Assembly: GCF_005577435.1 (NCBI RefSeq)
Contig: NZ_CP040396.1
Location: forward strand, 1,353,501-1,417,500
DNA: 64,000 bases
Source of the DNA: Paenibacillus algicola
Lineage (GTDB): Bacteria; Bacillota; Bacilli; Paenibacillales; Paenibacillaceae
Direction: 5' to 3'
Numbering within the stretch: position 1 is the stretch's first letter; every line of letters starts with the position of its first letter. The notes beneath the pieces were generated by a model. That model did no database searches. It worked only from the letters and a program-made list of their open reading frames with translations, and was not told where the DNA came from. Positions 17,807-27,788 of this stretch are shown here, piece after piece. The position numbers and the translations under genes were made by a program.

Positions 17807-17826
17807 CATCAATTGGTCATCAATTG
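17807..17826. repeat. Direct repeat CATCAATTG, 11-base period
   Basis: Two copies of CATCAATTG start at 17807 and 17818, one helical turn apart, upstream of the clpP promoter. They may be an operator; the sequence does not fit the CtsR consensus well. Confidence 0.5.
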
Positions 17827-17910
17827 ACAACAGCAGCTCCATACATATTGCAAGTTTTCGATCAGGATATTTTGAGCGGCATGTTCATACAATGTATACA
17901 TGGTTAAAAA

Positions 17911-17939
17911 ATGACATGAGACGTTGAACATGTTAGAAT
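17911..17939 (+). promoter_or_regulatory. Promoter of clpP
   Basis: ATGACA and TAGAAT with 17-base spacing, 50 bases before the clpP start. A perfect ten-base palindrome ATGTATACAT (17892-17901) lies just upstream of the -35 box. A typical CtsR operator was not found. Confidence 0.6.
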
Positions 17940-17989
17940 ATCTTTTGTAACGCTGAAGTATAATTTTTCAAGGAAATGAGGTTGGTCGC

Positions 17990-18580
17990 ATGAGTCTTGT
18001 GCCTATGGTTGTGGAACAAACCAGTCGGGGAGAGCGTTCGTATGACATATACTCCCGGCTGCTAAAGGATCGTATCATCTTCCTCAGCAATGCGATCGAT
18101 GATGATGTAGCGAATCTGGTGATGGCTCAGCTGCTCTTTCTGGCTGCCGAGGATCCGGAGAAAGACATTCATCTGTACATCAATTCACCCGGTGGTTCTG
18201 TGACAGCCGGTATGGGTATATATGATACAATGCAATTTATCAAGCCTGACGTGTCTACGATTTGTGTAGGTATGGCAGCAAGCATGGGCTCACTTCTGTT
18301 AACGGCGGGAGCGCCGGGCAAACGCTATGCGCTTCAGAACAGTGAGGTCATGATTCACCAGCCGCTGGGCGGCATTCAAGGCCAGGCCTCCGATATTCAA
18401 ATTCACGCTGACTGGATCATCAAGACGAGACAGAAGCTGAACCAGATCTATGTGGAGCGGACAGGACAGCCCCTTGAAAAAATTGAACGCGATACAGACC
18501 GTGACTTTTTCATGAGTGCGGAAGAAGCCAAATCCTACGGGATTATTGATGATGTATTGTCTTCGCCGATCAAATCTTAA
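17990..18580 (+). CDS. clpP: ATP-dependent Clp protease proteolytic subunit
   Basis: A serine protease that forms a double heptameric barrel and degrades substrates delivered by ClpX or other Clp ATPases. The 196-residue protein has the complete triad: Ser98 in GMAASMG, His123 in MIHQPLGG, and Asp172 in RDFFMS. It starts at ATG 17990 after GAGGT. clpX follows after 14 bases, so the two form an operon. In B. subtilis clpP lies elsewhere, while here it stands between tig and clpX as in E. coli and clostridia. Confidence 0.98.
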   Translation: MSLVPMVVEQTSRGERSYDIYSRLLKDRIIFLSNAIDDDVANLVMAQLLFLAAEDPEKDIHLYINSPGGSVTAGMGIYDTMQFIKPDVSTICVGMAASMGSLLLTAGAPGKRYALQNSEVMIHQPLGGIQGQASDIQIHADWIIKTRQKLNQIYVERTGQPLEKIERDTDRDFFMSAEEAKSYGIIDDVLSSPIKS

Positions 18581-18594
18581 GAGGTGGTAATAAG

Positions 18595-19854
18595 ATGTTT
18601 AAATTCAATGATGACAAAGGGCAGCTGAAATGCTCCTTCTGCGGGAAGTCGCAGGAGCAGGTGCGCAAGCTGGTAGCTGGGCCCGGCGTTTATATATGTG
18701 ACGAGTGTATCGACCTGTGCTCCGAGATCGTAGAGGAAGAGCTGGGGCATGAAGAAGAAGTAGATCTGAAGGATATTCCGAAGCCGCGGGAAATCCGCGG
18801 AATTCTGGATCAATATGTAATTGGACAGGAAGCAGCCAAGAAATCTCTTGCTGTTGCTGTATATAACCATTACAAGCGCATCAACACCCAGAGCAAGATT
18901 GAGGACGTAGAATTGCAGAAGAGTAACATTCTCTTGCTGGGACCTACAGGCTCTGGTAAGACTCTGCTTGCTCAAACGATGGCGAAGATTCTGAATGTAC
19001 CTTTTGCTATTGCGGATGCTACCTCGCTAACTGAAGCGGGTTATGTAGGGGAAGATGTAGAGAACATCCTCCTGAAGCTGATTCAGGCTGCGGACTTTGA
19101 TGTAGAGAAGGCGGAGCGCGGCATCATCTATATTGATGAGATTGATAAAGTGGCCCGTAAATCCGAGAATCCTTCCATTACCCGGGACGTTTCCGGGGAA
19201 GGTGTACAGCAGGCACTGCTGAAGATTCTGGAGGGCACGGTCGCATCGGTTCCGCCTCAAGGTGGCCGCAAGCATCCGCATCAGGAATTTATTCAGATTG
19301 ATACTACGAACATTCTGTTTATTTGCGGCGGTGCCTTTGATGGCCTGGAGCAGTACATCAAGCGCCGGATCGGCAAGAAGGTCATTGGCTTCAATGCCAC
19401 TACGACGGAAGGTCAGAAGGAGCTCAAGGCTGGCGAGTACCTGACGATGGCATTGCCGGAGGATCTTCTGAAATTTGGCCTGATTCCGGAGTTTGTCGGT
19501 CGTCTTCCAGTAATCTCTACCCTAGAGCCGTTGGATGAGCAGACTCTGGTTCGTATCCTCTCGGAGCCGAAGAATGCGTTGACGAAGCAGTACCAGAAGC
19601 TTCTGGAGCTGGATAACGTCAATCTGAAGTTCGAGCAGGAAGCGCTGGAGGCCATTGCCCGTGAAGCGATCAAGCGTAATACCGGAGCCCGCGGCCTGCG
19701 TTCCATTATTGAAGGCATTATGCTGGAGGTTATGTACGAGGTGCCGTCCCGTGACGATATTGCTGACTGTGTCATTACAGAGCAGGTCGTGAAGGACAAG
19801 GTTGTGCCGGAGCTGCAAAGCAGCAGTGACAAGAAGCAGGAAGAGAGCGCCTAA
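18595..19854 (+). CDS. clpX: ATP-dependent Clp protease ATP-binding subunit ClpX
   Basis: A hexameric AAA+ unfoldase that recognises tagged substrates and feeds them to ClpP. The 419-residue protein has an N-terminal zinc-binding domain with Cys13, Cys16, Cys35 and Cys38, Walker A GPTGSGKT at 116-123, Walker B IIYIDEID, and the IGF-type loop for ClpP docking in the segment [13 protein letters not shown] 18595 follows AGAGGTGG. It is co-transcribed with clpP. The spacing of 119 bases to ispG contains an imperfect inverted repeat that may attenuate the transcript. Confidence 0.98.
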   Translation: MFKFNDDKGQLKCSFCGKSQEQVRKLVAGPGVYICDECIDLCSEIVEEELGHEEEVDLKDIPKPREIRGILDQYVIGQEAAKKSLAVAVYNHYKRINTQSKIEDVELQKSNILLLGPTGSGKTLLAQTMAKILNVPFAIADATSLTEAGYVGEDVENILLKLIQAADFDVEKAERGIIYIDEIDKVARKSENPSITRDVSGEGVQQALLKILEGTVASVPPQGGRKHPHQEFIQIDTTNILFICGGAFDGLEQYIKRRIGKKVIGFNATTTEGQKELKAGEYLTMALPEDLLKFGLIPEFVGRLPVISTLEPLDEQTLVRILSEPKNALTKQYQKLLELDNVNLKFEQEALEAIAREAIKRNTGARGLRSIIEGIMLEVMYEVPSRDDIADCVITEQVVKDKVVPELQSSSDKKQEESA

Positions 19855-19973
19855 TTCGGGTGCCCCTCACTTGACAATCAATTAAACGACAATTCTCCAC
19901 TTCCACTCTTGGCACCGATTACTACGCCGAGTTGAGGAGTGGAGCTTTGCCGTTCTATGGGAGAGATTGATCC

Positions 19974-21083
19974 ATGTTTTTGAGACAGGACACCAGGCCC
20001 GTAAAAGTGGGGAATCTCACAATTGGCGGGAGTAACGAAGTCGTTATCCAAAGCATGTGCACGACCAAAACTGCGGACGTCGAAGCAACCGTTGCCGAAA
20101 TTCTTCGTCTGGAGGAAGCGGGCTGTCAGGTAGTCCGGGTCACCGTTAACAATGAGGAAGCGGCGGAAGCGATCAAGGAGATCAAGAAGCGCATTCATAT
20201 TCCGTTAGTGGCAGATATTCATTTTAATTACAAGCTCGCCCTTCTGGCAATTGAGAACGGGATTGATAAGGTTCGGATTAACCCGGGTAATATCGGTAAG
20301 CGCTCCAAGGTGGAAGAGGTAGTCAAAGCCTGCAAAGCCAAGGGTATTCCTATTCGAATCGGTGTTAATGCCGGCTCTCTGGAGAACCATTTGCTGGAGA
20401 AGTACGGCTATCCGACTCCGGAAGCAATGGTGGAGAGCGCCCTGTACCATATCGGTATTTTGGAGGAGCTGGATTTCCACGACATTATTGTTTCTTTGAA
20501 GGCTTCAGACGTTCCGATGGCTATTGCGGCTTACACCAAGGCTGCGGAGGTCATTCCTTATCCGCTTCACCTGGGAATTACCGAAGCAGGTACGCTGTTC
20601 TCCGGCACCGTGAAGAGTGCGGCCGGATTGGGGGCGCTGCTGGCTATGGGCATCGGGAACACGGTGCGCATCTCGCTCAGCGCAGATCCTGTAGAAGAAA
20701 TCAAAGTAGGGCGGGAACTGCTCAAGACCTTCGGTCTCATTTCTGATGCGCCAACACTGATCTCTTGTCCAACCTGCGGAAGGCTGGATATTGATCTGTT
20801 CTCGATCGCCGCAGAGGTGGAGGAGTATATTTCCAAGCTGAAGGTTCCGATTAAGGTGTCTGTCTTGGGCTGTGCCGTAAACGGCCCGGGCGAAGCAAGA
20901 GAAGCCGATATCGGTATTGCCGGAGCACGGGGCGAAGGCCTGCTGTTCCGCTATGGAGAAATGATTCGCAAAGTACCGGAAGAGACGATGGTTGAGGAAC
21001 TGAAGAAGGAAATTGACCATATCGTTACCGTATATGAACAAACCGGAGAAATTCCGGGACGCAAGCATAAATTGGGTGTGTAA
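19974..21083 (+). CDS. ispG: 4-hydroxy-3-methylbut-2-enyl diphosphate synthase
   Basis: Converts methylerythritol cyclodiphosphate to HMBPP, the penultimate step of the MEP isoprenoid pathway. The 369-residue protein has the conserved start [20 protein letters not shown] and the [4Fe-4S] ligands Cys265 and Cys268 (SCPTCGR) and Cys300 ([12 protein letters not shown]). The ATG at 19974 follows GGGAGAG. It stands between clpX and lonB, which are adjacent in B. subtilis, and is closed by its own terminator, so it probably belongs to an independent or loosely coupled unit. Confidence 0.97.
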   Translation: MFLRQDTRPVKVGNLTIGGSNEVVIQSMCTTKTADVEATVAEILRLEEAGCQVVRVTVNNEEAAEAIKEIKKRIHIPLVADIHFNYKLALLAIENGIDKVRINPGNIGKRSKVEEVVKACKAKGIPIRIGVNAGSLENHLLEKYGYPTPEAMVESALYHIGILEELDFHDIIVSLKASDVPMAIAAYTKAAEVIPYPLHLGITEAGTLFSGTVKSAAGLGALLAMGIGNTVRISLSADPVEEIKVGRELLKTFGLISDAPTLISCPTCGRLDIDLFSIAAEVEEYISKLKVPIKVSVLGCAVNGPGEAREADIGIAGARGEGLLFRYGEMIRKVPEETMVEELKKEIDHIVTVYEQTGEIPGRKHKLGV

Positions 21084-21095
21084 GCAGCCACTATA

Positions 21096-21134
21096 GCCGC
21101 CTGAATCGGGAGTCGCCGGTTCAGGCGGTTTTTA
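21096..21134 (+). terminator. Terminator after ispG
   Basis: CCGCCTGAATCGG pairs with CCGGTTCAGGCGG and is followed by TTTTTAT. Confidence 0.93.
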
Positions 21135-21239
21135 TGTTTTCACAGATTTGATGAAGTGGTTTACTTTTACTTTCAAATATTCAGGCAATACTACCATATA
21201 AAAAGCTGTTGTTTTGAAAGTACAAAGGAGGAAGTGCTC

Positions 21240-22967
21240 ATGAATCTGAATATCATCATTATGATGATTCAATTGTTTTTTGCTGTGATCATCGGAGTCT
21301 ATTTCTGGAATCTTTTGCGAGGCCAAAAAAACAGTAAAACGGCAGTAGACCGGGAATCGCGCAAGGAGCTGGATAAGCTCCGCAAGCTGCGTTCCATTTC
21401 GCTGACCAAGCCGTTGGCAGAGAAGACGCGTCCGCAAAGTATGGACGATATTGTGGGTCAGAAGGACGGGCTGCGCGCCTTAAAGGCTGCTTTGTGCAGC
21501 GGTAATCCTCAGCATGTCATTGTTTATGGTCCACCGGGGGTGGGTAAAACGGCGGCAGCACGGGTAATTTTGGAGGAGGCCAAAAAAAATCCACAGTCAC
21601 CCTTTAAATTTGATGCCAAGTTTACAGAGATTGATGCTACCACAGCCCGATTCGATGAAAGGGGTATTGCCGACCCGTTGATCGGCTCGGTGCATGACCC
21701 GATTTACCAAGGCGCCGGGGCAATGGGAGTAGCAGGCATTCCGCAGCCCAAGCCGGGTGCGGTGACGAAGGCGCACGGCGGTATTTTATTTGTGGATGAA
21801 ATTGGCGAATTGCACCCGATCCAGATGAATAAGCTGTTAAAAGTACTCGAGGATCGTAAAGTGCTGCTGGAGAGCGCATACTACAACTCGGAGGATGTCA
21901 ACACTCCGGCGTACATCCACGATATTTTTCAGAACGGACTTCCGGCGGACTTCCGTCTTGTTGGGGCGACGACCCGCTCTCCGGAGGAGATTGCGCCGGC
22001 GCTGCGCTCCCGCTGTATGGAAATATTTTTCCGTCCGCTGCTGCCGGAGGAGATCGGGCGGATCGGCGAGGATGCCATTCAGAAGATTGGACTGCAGCCA
22101 TCGCCGGAAGCGGTGGAAGTGGTCAAGCGGTACTGCACGAACGGCCGGGAAGCTGTGAATATGATTCAGATGGCAGGCGGCATTGCGATGTCCGAAAAAA
22201 GGGATGCGCTTCGCGCTGCCGACGTCGAGTGGGTGGCCGGCAGCAGCCAGCTGCAGCCGCGTCCGGACCGCAAGGTGCCGGAGCGTCCGCAGATCGGGCT
22301 GGTCAACGGGCTTGCGGTGTACGGTCCCAATATGGGGGCGCTGCTGGAGATTGAGGTGTCTGCTGTACGTGCCGAAAAAGGCGCCGGAACATATAATATT
22401 ACAGGCGTCGTGGATGAAGAGGAGCTCGGAGGAGGCTCACGGAAGCTGCGCCGCAAGAGTATGGCGAAGGGCTCCATCGAGAACGTGCTGACCGTTTTGG
22501 GCTATATGGGCTTTCAGCCTAAAGCGTATGAGCTGCATATTAATTTTCCGGGCGGCACGCCGATTGACGGCCCCTCGGCAGGCATTGCAATGGCTACAGC
22601 CATCGTATCTGCGATCAAAGGAATTCCGGTAGACAACAAAACCGCTATGACGGGAGAAATCAGTATTCATGGCAGTGTCAAGCCGATTGGCGGCGTCATT
22701 GCCAAAGTGGAGGCGGCTTTTCAGGCTGGTGCCACTACGGTCATTATTCCGAAGGATAACTGGCAGAGCCTGTTTGAGGATTTGGACGGACTGCGGGTCA
22801 TTCCGGTGGAGACGGTGGATGAAGTGTTTGCACACATTTTTGGCGTAGAGGCGGCGCGGGAGCTGCTCCATCAGCCGGCAGTGGAGGTCTTTCCTCCGTC
22901 TGCTGCATCCCTGCTTCAGGCATCGGTACAGCGTCCAAACCAGGTGACAGACGCAGGAGGCTGTTAG
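21240..22967 (+). CDS. lonB: LonB, membrane-linked ATP-dependent protease
   Basis: An AAA+ serine protease of the Lon family without the large N-terminal domain of LonA; in B. subtilis it is made in the forespore under SigF. The 575-residue protein starts with a membrane segment (IIIMMIQLFFAVIIGVYFW). Walker A GPPGVGKT is at 97-104, and the Ser/Lys dyad is at Ser446 (GPSAGIAM) and Lys489 (GGVIAKVEA). ATG 21240 follows AAGGAGG. It precedes lonA with a separate promoter between them, as in B. subtilis. The C-terminal 25 residues are extended compared with the B. subtilis protein. Confidence 0.95.
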   Translation: MNLNIIIMMIQLFFAVIIGVYFWNLLRGQKNSKTAVDRESRKELDKLRKLRSISLTKPLAEKTRPQSMDDIVGQKDGLRALKAALCSGNPQHVIVYGPPGVGKTAAARVILEEAKKNPQSPFKFDAKFTEIDATTARFDERGIADPLIGSVHDPIYQGAGAMGVAGIPQPKPGAVTKAHGGILFVDEIGELHPIQMNKLLKVLEDRKVLLESAYYNSEDVNTPAYIHDIFQNGLPADFRLVGATTRSPEEIAPALRSRCMEIFFRPLLPEEIGRIGEDAIQKIGLQPSPEAVEVVKRYCTNGREAVNMIQMAGGIAMSEKRDALRAADVEWVAGSSQLQPRPDRKVPERPQIGLVNGLAVYGPNMGALLEIEVSAVRAEKGAGTYNITGVVDEEELGGGSRKLRRKSMAKGSIENVLTVLGYMGFQPKAYELHINFPGGTPIDGPSAGIAMATAIVSAIKGIPVDNKTAMTGEISIHGSVKPIGGVIAKVEAAFQAGATTVIIPKDNWQSLFEDLDGLRVIPVETVDEVFAHIFGVEAARELLHQPAVEVFPPSAASLLQASVQRPNQVTDAGGC

Positions 22968-22978
22968 GCGACGCGCCG

Positions 22979-23008
22979 TTGGTTTTTTATATGAACATTT
23001 GATAAAAT
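22979..23008 (+). promoter_or_regulatory. Possible promoter of lonA
   Basis: TTGGTT and TAAAAT separated by 18 bases in the gap between lonB and lonA. No CtsR site was recognised. Confidence 0.5.
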
Positions 23009-23051
23009 AAGATTCGTGTCAACATTGAGAGCCATTGGAGGTGTGAAAGCG

Positions 23052-25388
23052 ATGGGACCCCATAAGTCGAAAGATCGTCGTTTTCCTTTGCTGCCTTTAC
23101 GAGGACTGCTGGTTTATCCAAGCATGGTGCTTCATTTGGATGTAGGGCGGGAGAAATCGGTAAAGGCCCTGGAGAAGGCGATGGTGGAAGATAATCTGAT
23201 TCTCCTCTGTTCTCAATCCGAAGTGAACATTGAAGAGCCTACGCAGGAAGACATATTCAGAATCGGCACGATCGCCAACGTAAGGCAGATGCTGAAGCTT
23301 CCGAACGGGACCATACGAGTTCTGGTTGAAGGTATGGAGCGCGCGGAAATTATAGAATATACGGACAACGAGGAGTTCTATGAGGTTCTGGCACGGGAGC
23401 TGCCGGAGGAAGAGAATGATGATTTCGAGGTTTCCGCTCTCATGCGGACGGTGCTGAGCCAGTTTGAGAATTATATCAATCTTTCCAAAAAGGTGACGCC
23501 GGAGACGCTCGCCGCGGTATCGGACATTGATGAGCCTGGACGTCTGGCCGATGTCATTACGAGCCATTTGTCTTTGAAGATCAAGGATAAGCAGGAGATC
23601 CTGGAGACGATTGATGTACGTAAGCGGCTGGAGAAGCTGCTGGATATTCTCAATAATGAGCGGGAAGTGCTGGAGCTCGAGCGGAAGATTAACCAGCGCG
23701 TTAAGAAGCAGATGGAGAAGACGCAGAAGGAGTACTACCTTCGGGAGCAGATGAAAGCGATCCAGAAGGAGCTTGGAGACAAGGAAGGCCGCACCGGTGA
23801 GGTTGAGGAGCTGCGCAGCCAGCTGCAGGACCTGGAGCTGCCGGAGGCTGTCCGCGAGAAGGTGGAGAAGGAAATCGACCGTCTGGAAAAAATGCCTGCC
23901 AGCTCCGCAGAAGGTGGAGTAATCCGCAACTATGTGGACTGGCTGCTGGCATTGCCGTGGACGTCCGAAACCGAGGATGACCTTGACATCAAGAAGGCGG
24001 AGCAGGTGCTGGATGAGGATCACTACGGACTGGAGAAGCCGAAGGAGCGGGTGCTGGAGTATTTGGCCGTGCAGAAGCTCGTCAAAAAGCTGAAGGGTCC
24101 CATTCTTTGTCTGGTCGGACCTCCCGGCGTAGGTAAAACGTCCCTCGCGCGCTCCATCGCCCGTTCACTGGAGCGGAAGTTTGTTCGTATTTCCCTGGGC
24201 GGCGTACGGGACGAGGCCGAAATTCGCGGTCACCGCCGGACTTATGTAGGAGCCATGCCGGGACGTATTGTCCAAGGCATGAAGACGGCAGGCTCCAGAA
24301 ATCCGGTGTTCCTGCTGGATGAGATTGATAAGATGGCCAGCGATTTCCGGGGAGATCCGGCTTCAGCTTTGCTGGAGGTGCTGGATCCGGAGCAGAACAA
24401 CACCTTTAGTGACCATTTTGTTGAGCTTCCTTTCGATCTGTCCCAGGTGATGTTTGTCACGACAGCCAATGCCCTGCATACGATTCCGCGTCCGTTGCTG
24501 GACCGGATGGAGGTGCTGTATATCCCGGGCTATACTGAGCTTGAGAAGCAGCAAATCGCCACGCGCTACCTGCTGCCGAAGCAGAAGCGGGATCATGGCC
24601 TGGAGCCGGACCAGCTGCACCTGGAGGAAGACGCGCTGCTGAAGGTGATCCGGGAGTATACCCGGGAATCGGGCGTGCGTAACCTGGAGCAGCAGATCGC
24701 AGCGCTGTGCCGCAAAACAGCCAAGAAGATCGTGACAAGTGAGCCGGGTGTCATTACAATTACAGCAGAAGACATCAAGGAATACCTCGGTGTACCGAAA
24801 TTCCGCTATGGCATGGCTGAGCTGGAGGATCAGATCGGCAGCGTAACGGGGCTGGCCTGGACCGAGGTCGGCGGAGACACTCTAACCATTGAGGTTACAG
24901 TCGTACCGGGCTCCGGGAAGCTGACCCTGACCGGCAAGCTGGGAGACGTTATGAAGGAATCTGCTCAAGCGGCCTTCAGCTATACGCGCTCGAAGGCCGG
25001 AGAGCTCGGGATTCAAGATGATTTCCATGAGAAGCTGGACGTCCATATTCATATTCCGGAGGGAGCGATCCCGAAGGATGGACCTTCAGCCGGCATTACA
25101 ATAGCGACTGCACTCATCTCCGCTTTAACGAAGCGCCACGTCAACCGCGCTGTGGCGATGACGGGAGAAATCACCCTGCGCGGACGGGTATTGCCGATCG
25201 GAGGGCTGAAGGAGAAATCCCTGGCAGCTCATCGTGCAGGCTACAAGAAGATTCTGCTCCCCAAAGACAATGAACGCGATCTGCGTGAAATACCGGACAG
25301 TGTAAAGAATGATGTGGAGTTTGTTCCGGTATCTCACATGGATCAAGTGCTGCAGCATGCGCTTGTTGAACAGGCGGGACTGCACTAG
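23052..25388 (+). CDS. lonA: LonA, ATP-dependent protease La
   Basis: A cytoplasmic quality-control protease. The 778-residue protein has the LON substrate-binding domain first ([17 protein letters not shown]), a coiled region near 190-260, Walker A GPPGVGKT at 356-363, and the catalytic dyad Ser679 (DGPSAGI) and Lys722 (GGLKEKSLA). The ATG at 23052 is ten bases after GGAGG; the longer GTG start at 23016 would overlap the likely -10 box. engB follows after 17 bases and is probably co-transcribed, as in B. subtilis. Confidence 0.97.
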   Translation: MGPHKSKDRRFPLLPLRGLLVYPSMVLHLDVGREKSVKALEKAMVEDNLILLCSQSEVNIEEPTQEDIFRIGTIANVRQMLKLPNGTIRVLVEGMERAEIIEYTDNEEFYEVLARELPEEENDDFEVSALMRTVLSQFENYINLSKKVTPETLAAVSDIDEPGRLADVITSHLSLKIKDKQEILETIDVRKRLEKLLDILNNEREVLELERKINQRVKKQMEKTQKEYYLREQMKAIQKELGDKEGRTGEVEELRSQLQDLELPEAVREKVEKEIDRLEKMPASSAEGGVIRNYVDWLLALPWTSETEDDLDIKKAEQVLDEDHYGLEKPKERVLEYLAVQKLVKKLKGPILCLVGPPGVGKTSLARSIARSLERKFVRISLGGVRDEAEIRGHRRTYVGAMPGRIVQGMKTAGSRNPVFLLDEIDKMASDFRGDPASALLEVLDPEQNNTFSDHFVELPFDLSQVMFVTTANALHTIPRPLLDRMEVLYIPGYTELEKQQIATRYLLPKQKRDHGLEPDQLHLEEDALLKVIREYTRESGVRNLEQQIAALCRKTAKKIVTSEPGVITITAEDIKEYLGVPKFRYGMAELEDQIGSVTGLAWTEVGGDTLTIEVTVVPGSGKLTLTGKLGDVMKESAQAAFSYTRSKAGELGIQDDFHEKLDVHIHIPEGAIPKDGPSAGITIATALISALTKRHVNRAVAMTGEITLRGRVLPIGGLKEKSLAAHRAGYKKILLPKDNERDLREIPDSVKNDVEFVPVSHMDQVLQHALVEQAGLH

Positions 25389-25405
25389 AGAGGAATTTAC
25401 TGCAT

Positions 25406-25993
25406 ATGAAAGTTAATCAAGCCGAATTTGTAATCAGCGCTGTCCGACCTGAACAGTATCCTGATGACGCCTTGCCAGAGATTGCTCTGGCAGGGCGTTC
25501 CAATGTGGGGAAGTCTTCCTTGATCAACACCTTGATCACGAGAAAGAACCTGGCCCGGACAAGCTCAACGCCAGGCAAAACCCAGCATCTGAACTACTAC
25601 CGGATTGAAAATGGCCTTTATTTCGTCGACGTTCCGGGCTATGGCTACGCCAAAGTGTCCAAGACCCAGCGTGCCGCCTGGGGAGCCATGATTGAGCGTT
25701 ACATGCTGGAGCGCGATGTGCTCAAGCTGGTGCTGCTGGTCGTGGATCTCCGCCATCCGCCTTCCAAGGATGATGTCAGTATGTATGATTGGCTGCAGCA
25801 TTATGACCGCCCGATCTGTGTGGTAGCGACCAAGGCGGATAAAATTCCGCGCAGCCGGTGGCAGAAGCATATCAAGGTTGTGAAAGAAACGCTGGGCTTT
25901 CGAAAGGATCATCAGCTGGTCATGTTTTCATCGGAGACGGGGATGGGTAAAGATGAATTATGGAGTATTATTCAGTCCCATATTCACGAATAG
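25406..25993 (+). CDS. engB: Ribosome biogenesis GTP-binding protein EngB/YsxC
   Basis: An essential GTPase for assembly of the 50S subunit. The 195-residue protein has G1 [10 protein letters not shown]2 around SSTPGKT, G3 DVPGYG and G4 TKADK in the expected order. It starts at ATG 25406 after GAGAGGA, 17 bases behind lonA; the lonA-ysxC pair is conserved in Bacillus. No terminator was seen directly after it. Confidence 0.97.
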   Translation: MKVNQAEFVISAVRPEQYPDDALPEIALAGRSNVGKSSLINTLITRKNLARTSSTPGKTQHLNYYRIENGLYFVDVPGYGYAKVSKTQRAAWGAMIERYMLERDVLKLVLLVVDLRHPPSKDDVSMYDWLQHYDRPICVVATKADKIPRSRWQKHIKVVKETLGFRKDHQLVMFSSETGMGKDELWSIIQSHIHE

Positions 25994-26175
25994 GGCAGGG
26001 ATACGGTGAATTTTCAGTAGGATTTGAAGGATGTCGCTGAAATTCCTGCGTAAAACGAACCTAAAAGCGTTTTTTTATGAAATATGATGAATAATCTCCG
26101 TTCAATCACAAGAAAATCTTTGGCGTCTGCTGTATAATGGACCTAAGGATTGTTAAAAGAATTGAGGAGATTTTT

Positions 26176-26763
26176 ATGGCTCATAAGATAGCCACAGAAT
26201 ATGTTAACGCCACCATGCAAATGACGGATGTTCAAATGGATCAATTCCTCCAAGGAAAGAGAGGTTCCACCCTGCAAATGCGGGTCGGGGTCTTAGAAGG
26301 CGGAGGGCATGCAATCATGCTCGAAGATGAAAGCGGGGAAGAAGTTCATTTGCCTTTTGAGCGCAGAAATGGCATGTATGTCTGTGAGTTATCGTGCCGA
26401 CTGGTAACCCCTAAACTGACCAACGAGGTCCGCAAGCTGTTTGCGGCATTCAAGGGCAGCGGACGGGTTAACCGGATTTACCGAGGATTTACGATGAGCT
26501 ATGACTACCATGAAGGCACGGTACAACGGATCGCCCAATTGGCAGACGGAGAATGCAGCCTGGTGTATGAGCACAAGGATACAGCCGGAGAGCTGGAGCG
26601 TCTGTTTCAGAGTCACGCAGCAGAAGTCGAGATCAAGGTCATCCAGGACCGGGTGAATGCCCTGTTGGATGAGCGGCTGAAGTCTACATCCATGACACAT
26701 ACCCGGAACATTGATGAGCAGCTACGCCTTTATAATCATCGCTTATTCATATTAGAAGCCTAA
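26176..26763 (+). CDS. Unknown cytoplasmic protein
   Basis: A 195-residue protein not recognised by family. ATG 26176 follows TTGAGGAG; an ATG at 26137 in the same frame lacks a ribosome site. The first half is beta-rich (TLQMRVGVLEGGGHAIML, EEVHLPFERRNGMYVCEL). The second half is helical, including TNEVRKLFAAFKG and ELERLFQSHAAEVEIKVIQ. There is no signal or membrane segment. It sits alone between engB and speD and ends with a terminator. Composition resembles the surrounding core genes, so it is probably a native lineage-specific gene. Confidence 0.65.
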   Translation: MAHKIATEYVNATMQMTDVQMDQFLQGKRGSTLQMRVGVLEGGGHAIMLEDESGEEVHLPFERRNGMYVCELSCRLVTPKLTNEVRKLFAAFKGSGRVNRIYRGFTMSYDYHEGTVQRIAQLADGECSLVYEHKDTAGELERLFQSHAAEVEIKVIQDRVNALLDERLKSTSMTHTRNIDEQLRLYNHRLFILEA

Positions 26764-26771
26764 CACTTACT

Positions 26772-26803
26772 ATGCCTTGCGGCTTACCGCAGGGCATTTT
26801 CTT
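26772..26803 (+). terminator. Terminator after the unknown gene at 26176
   Basis: ATGCCTTGCGG pairs with CCGCAGGGCAT around CTTA and is followed by TTTTCTTT. Confidence 0.9.
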
Positions 26804-26932
26804 TGACCATGTAAAGACATTTCTGACTTTCTGACGCGGTTTGTTAATTTTAATGGACGGTGTAGCAAGGAACCGGGAATATTCATATGCTGGTCTGTAA
26901 AATAATTATCTCTTCTTTTTTTAAGAAATGTG

Positions 26933-26961
26933 TTGCAATTCGCCGTCATAGATGTTATTTT
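26933..26961 (+). promoter_or_regulatory. Promoter of speD
   Basis: TTGCAA and TATTTT with a 17-base spacer. Transcription would start near 26968, leaving a leader of about 140 bases before speD. Confidence 0.55.
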
Positions 26962-26981
26962 TAATCTCGTTGAAAAGAATA

Positions 26982-27057
26982 TAGGAACCAGGATTCACTC
27001 AGGACATGTAATGTTGCGAGAGATTATTCCCTCGGGAAGTGAATGACGTAGGTCCTA
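26982..27057 (+). ncRNA. Structured 5' leader of speD, candidate cis-regulatory RNA
   Basis: Within the 345-base gap before speD an outer stem TAGGAACC/GGTCCTA (one bulged A) encloses a second stem ATTCACT (26993-26999)/AGTGAAT (27038-27044). Inside are two small hairpins, ACAT-GTA-ATGT (27004-27014) and CGAG...CTCG (27017-27034). This is a compact branched fold between a plausible promoter and the start codon. I do not recognise it as a named riboswitch class. Control of polyamine synthesis through AdoMet or spermidine would make sense but is inference. Confidence 0.5.
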
Positions 27058-27108
27058 GCGGATGAAATTTTTCAAACATTTTATTCCTAGGAAGGGGGAA
27101 ACCGGAAG

Positions 27109-27507
27109 ATGGAATACTCTACTTTCGGAAGACACGTTGCTGTTGATACTTGGGGAGTTGACTTCGAACTACTGAACAATGCGGAATACCTGCAGTCTCA
27201 GATGGTGGAAGCTGCTGAAGCCTGCGGAGCAACGGTACTGTCCGTACAGTCCAAGCAATTTGAACCACAAGGTGCAACGGTGCTTGTGCTGTTGTCGGAA
27301 AGCCATCTCTCTATTCATACTTACCCTGAGAGAGGTTTTGCTGCGATTGACTGTTATACCTGCGGAGAAACAGTGGATCCGCAATTGGCCATTGATTACC
27401 TGGTATCCGCACTGAAACCTGAGAAATGCTACGCCAAGAAGCTTGTACGCGGACTGGGCGAGATGAAGGTCGAAACTCCTGATATGAAGCAGGCTGAACT
27501 GGTGTAA
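27109..27507 (+). CDS. speD: S-adenosylmethionine decarboxylase proenzyme
   Basis: Makes decarboxylated AdoMet, the aminopropyl donor for spermidine synthesis. The 132-residue class 1B (SpeH-type) proenzyme cleaves itself at Glu64-Ser65 in the block SESHLSIHTYPE to create the pyruvoyl group; His70 and Cys85 (YTCGE) match the catalytic residues of this class. ATG 27109 follows AAGGGGG. It stands as a single gene with its own promoter, folded leader and terminator. Confidence 0.96.
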   Translation: MEYSTFGRHVAVDTWGVDFELLNNAEYLQSQMVEAAEACGATVLSVQSKQFEPQGATVLVLLSESHLSIHTYPERGFAAIDCYTCGETVDPQLAIDYLVSALKPEKCYAKKLVRGLGEMKVETPDMKQAELV

Positions 27508-27529
27508 ATCACCATCCAAATGTGTATAG

Positions 27530-27566
27530 AAATAACCATGGAATATTCCATGGTTATTTATTTTAT
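27530..27566 (+). terminator. Terminator after speD
   Basis: Near-perfect palindrome AAATAACCATGG/CCATGGTTATTT followed by ATTTTAT. The remaining bases to 27788 hold a TATAAT-like box at 27731-27736 that probably serves hemA, with no clear -35. Confidence 0.85.
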
Positions 27567-27788
27567 GGAATCTGCAGCAGATCTGACCATTTCCCTGACC
27601 TTGCATATCTTGGCTTGAAACTTACCACAATAGTACAGGAAGGTCAGTGCATTTAGGCAGCAGATGAAGAAGATGGCGATTTCATAAACATTTCATAAAA
27701 GCAACAAGCCTATTCGACATACTATGATATAATTATTTATGGCTATAAAAGATCTGGAACACATCATTTATTAGGCAGGTGAACATCC

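Noticed and set aside
16487-17842. 451-residue open frame antisense to tig
   Set aside because: Mirror of the strongly biased tig codon use; no ribosome site and no family resemblance.
17800-17940. CtsR heat-shock operator before clpP
   Set aside because: The repeats found do not fit the GGTCAAA-type heptamer pair.
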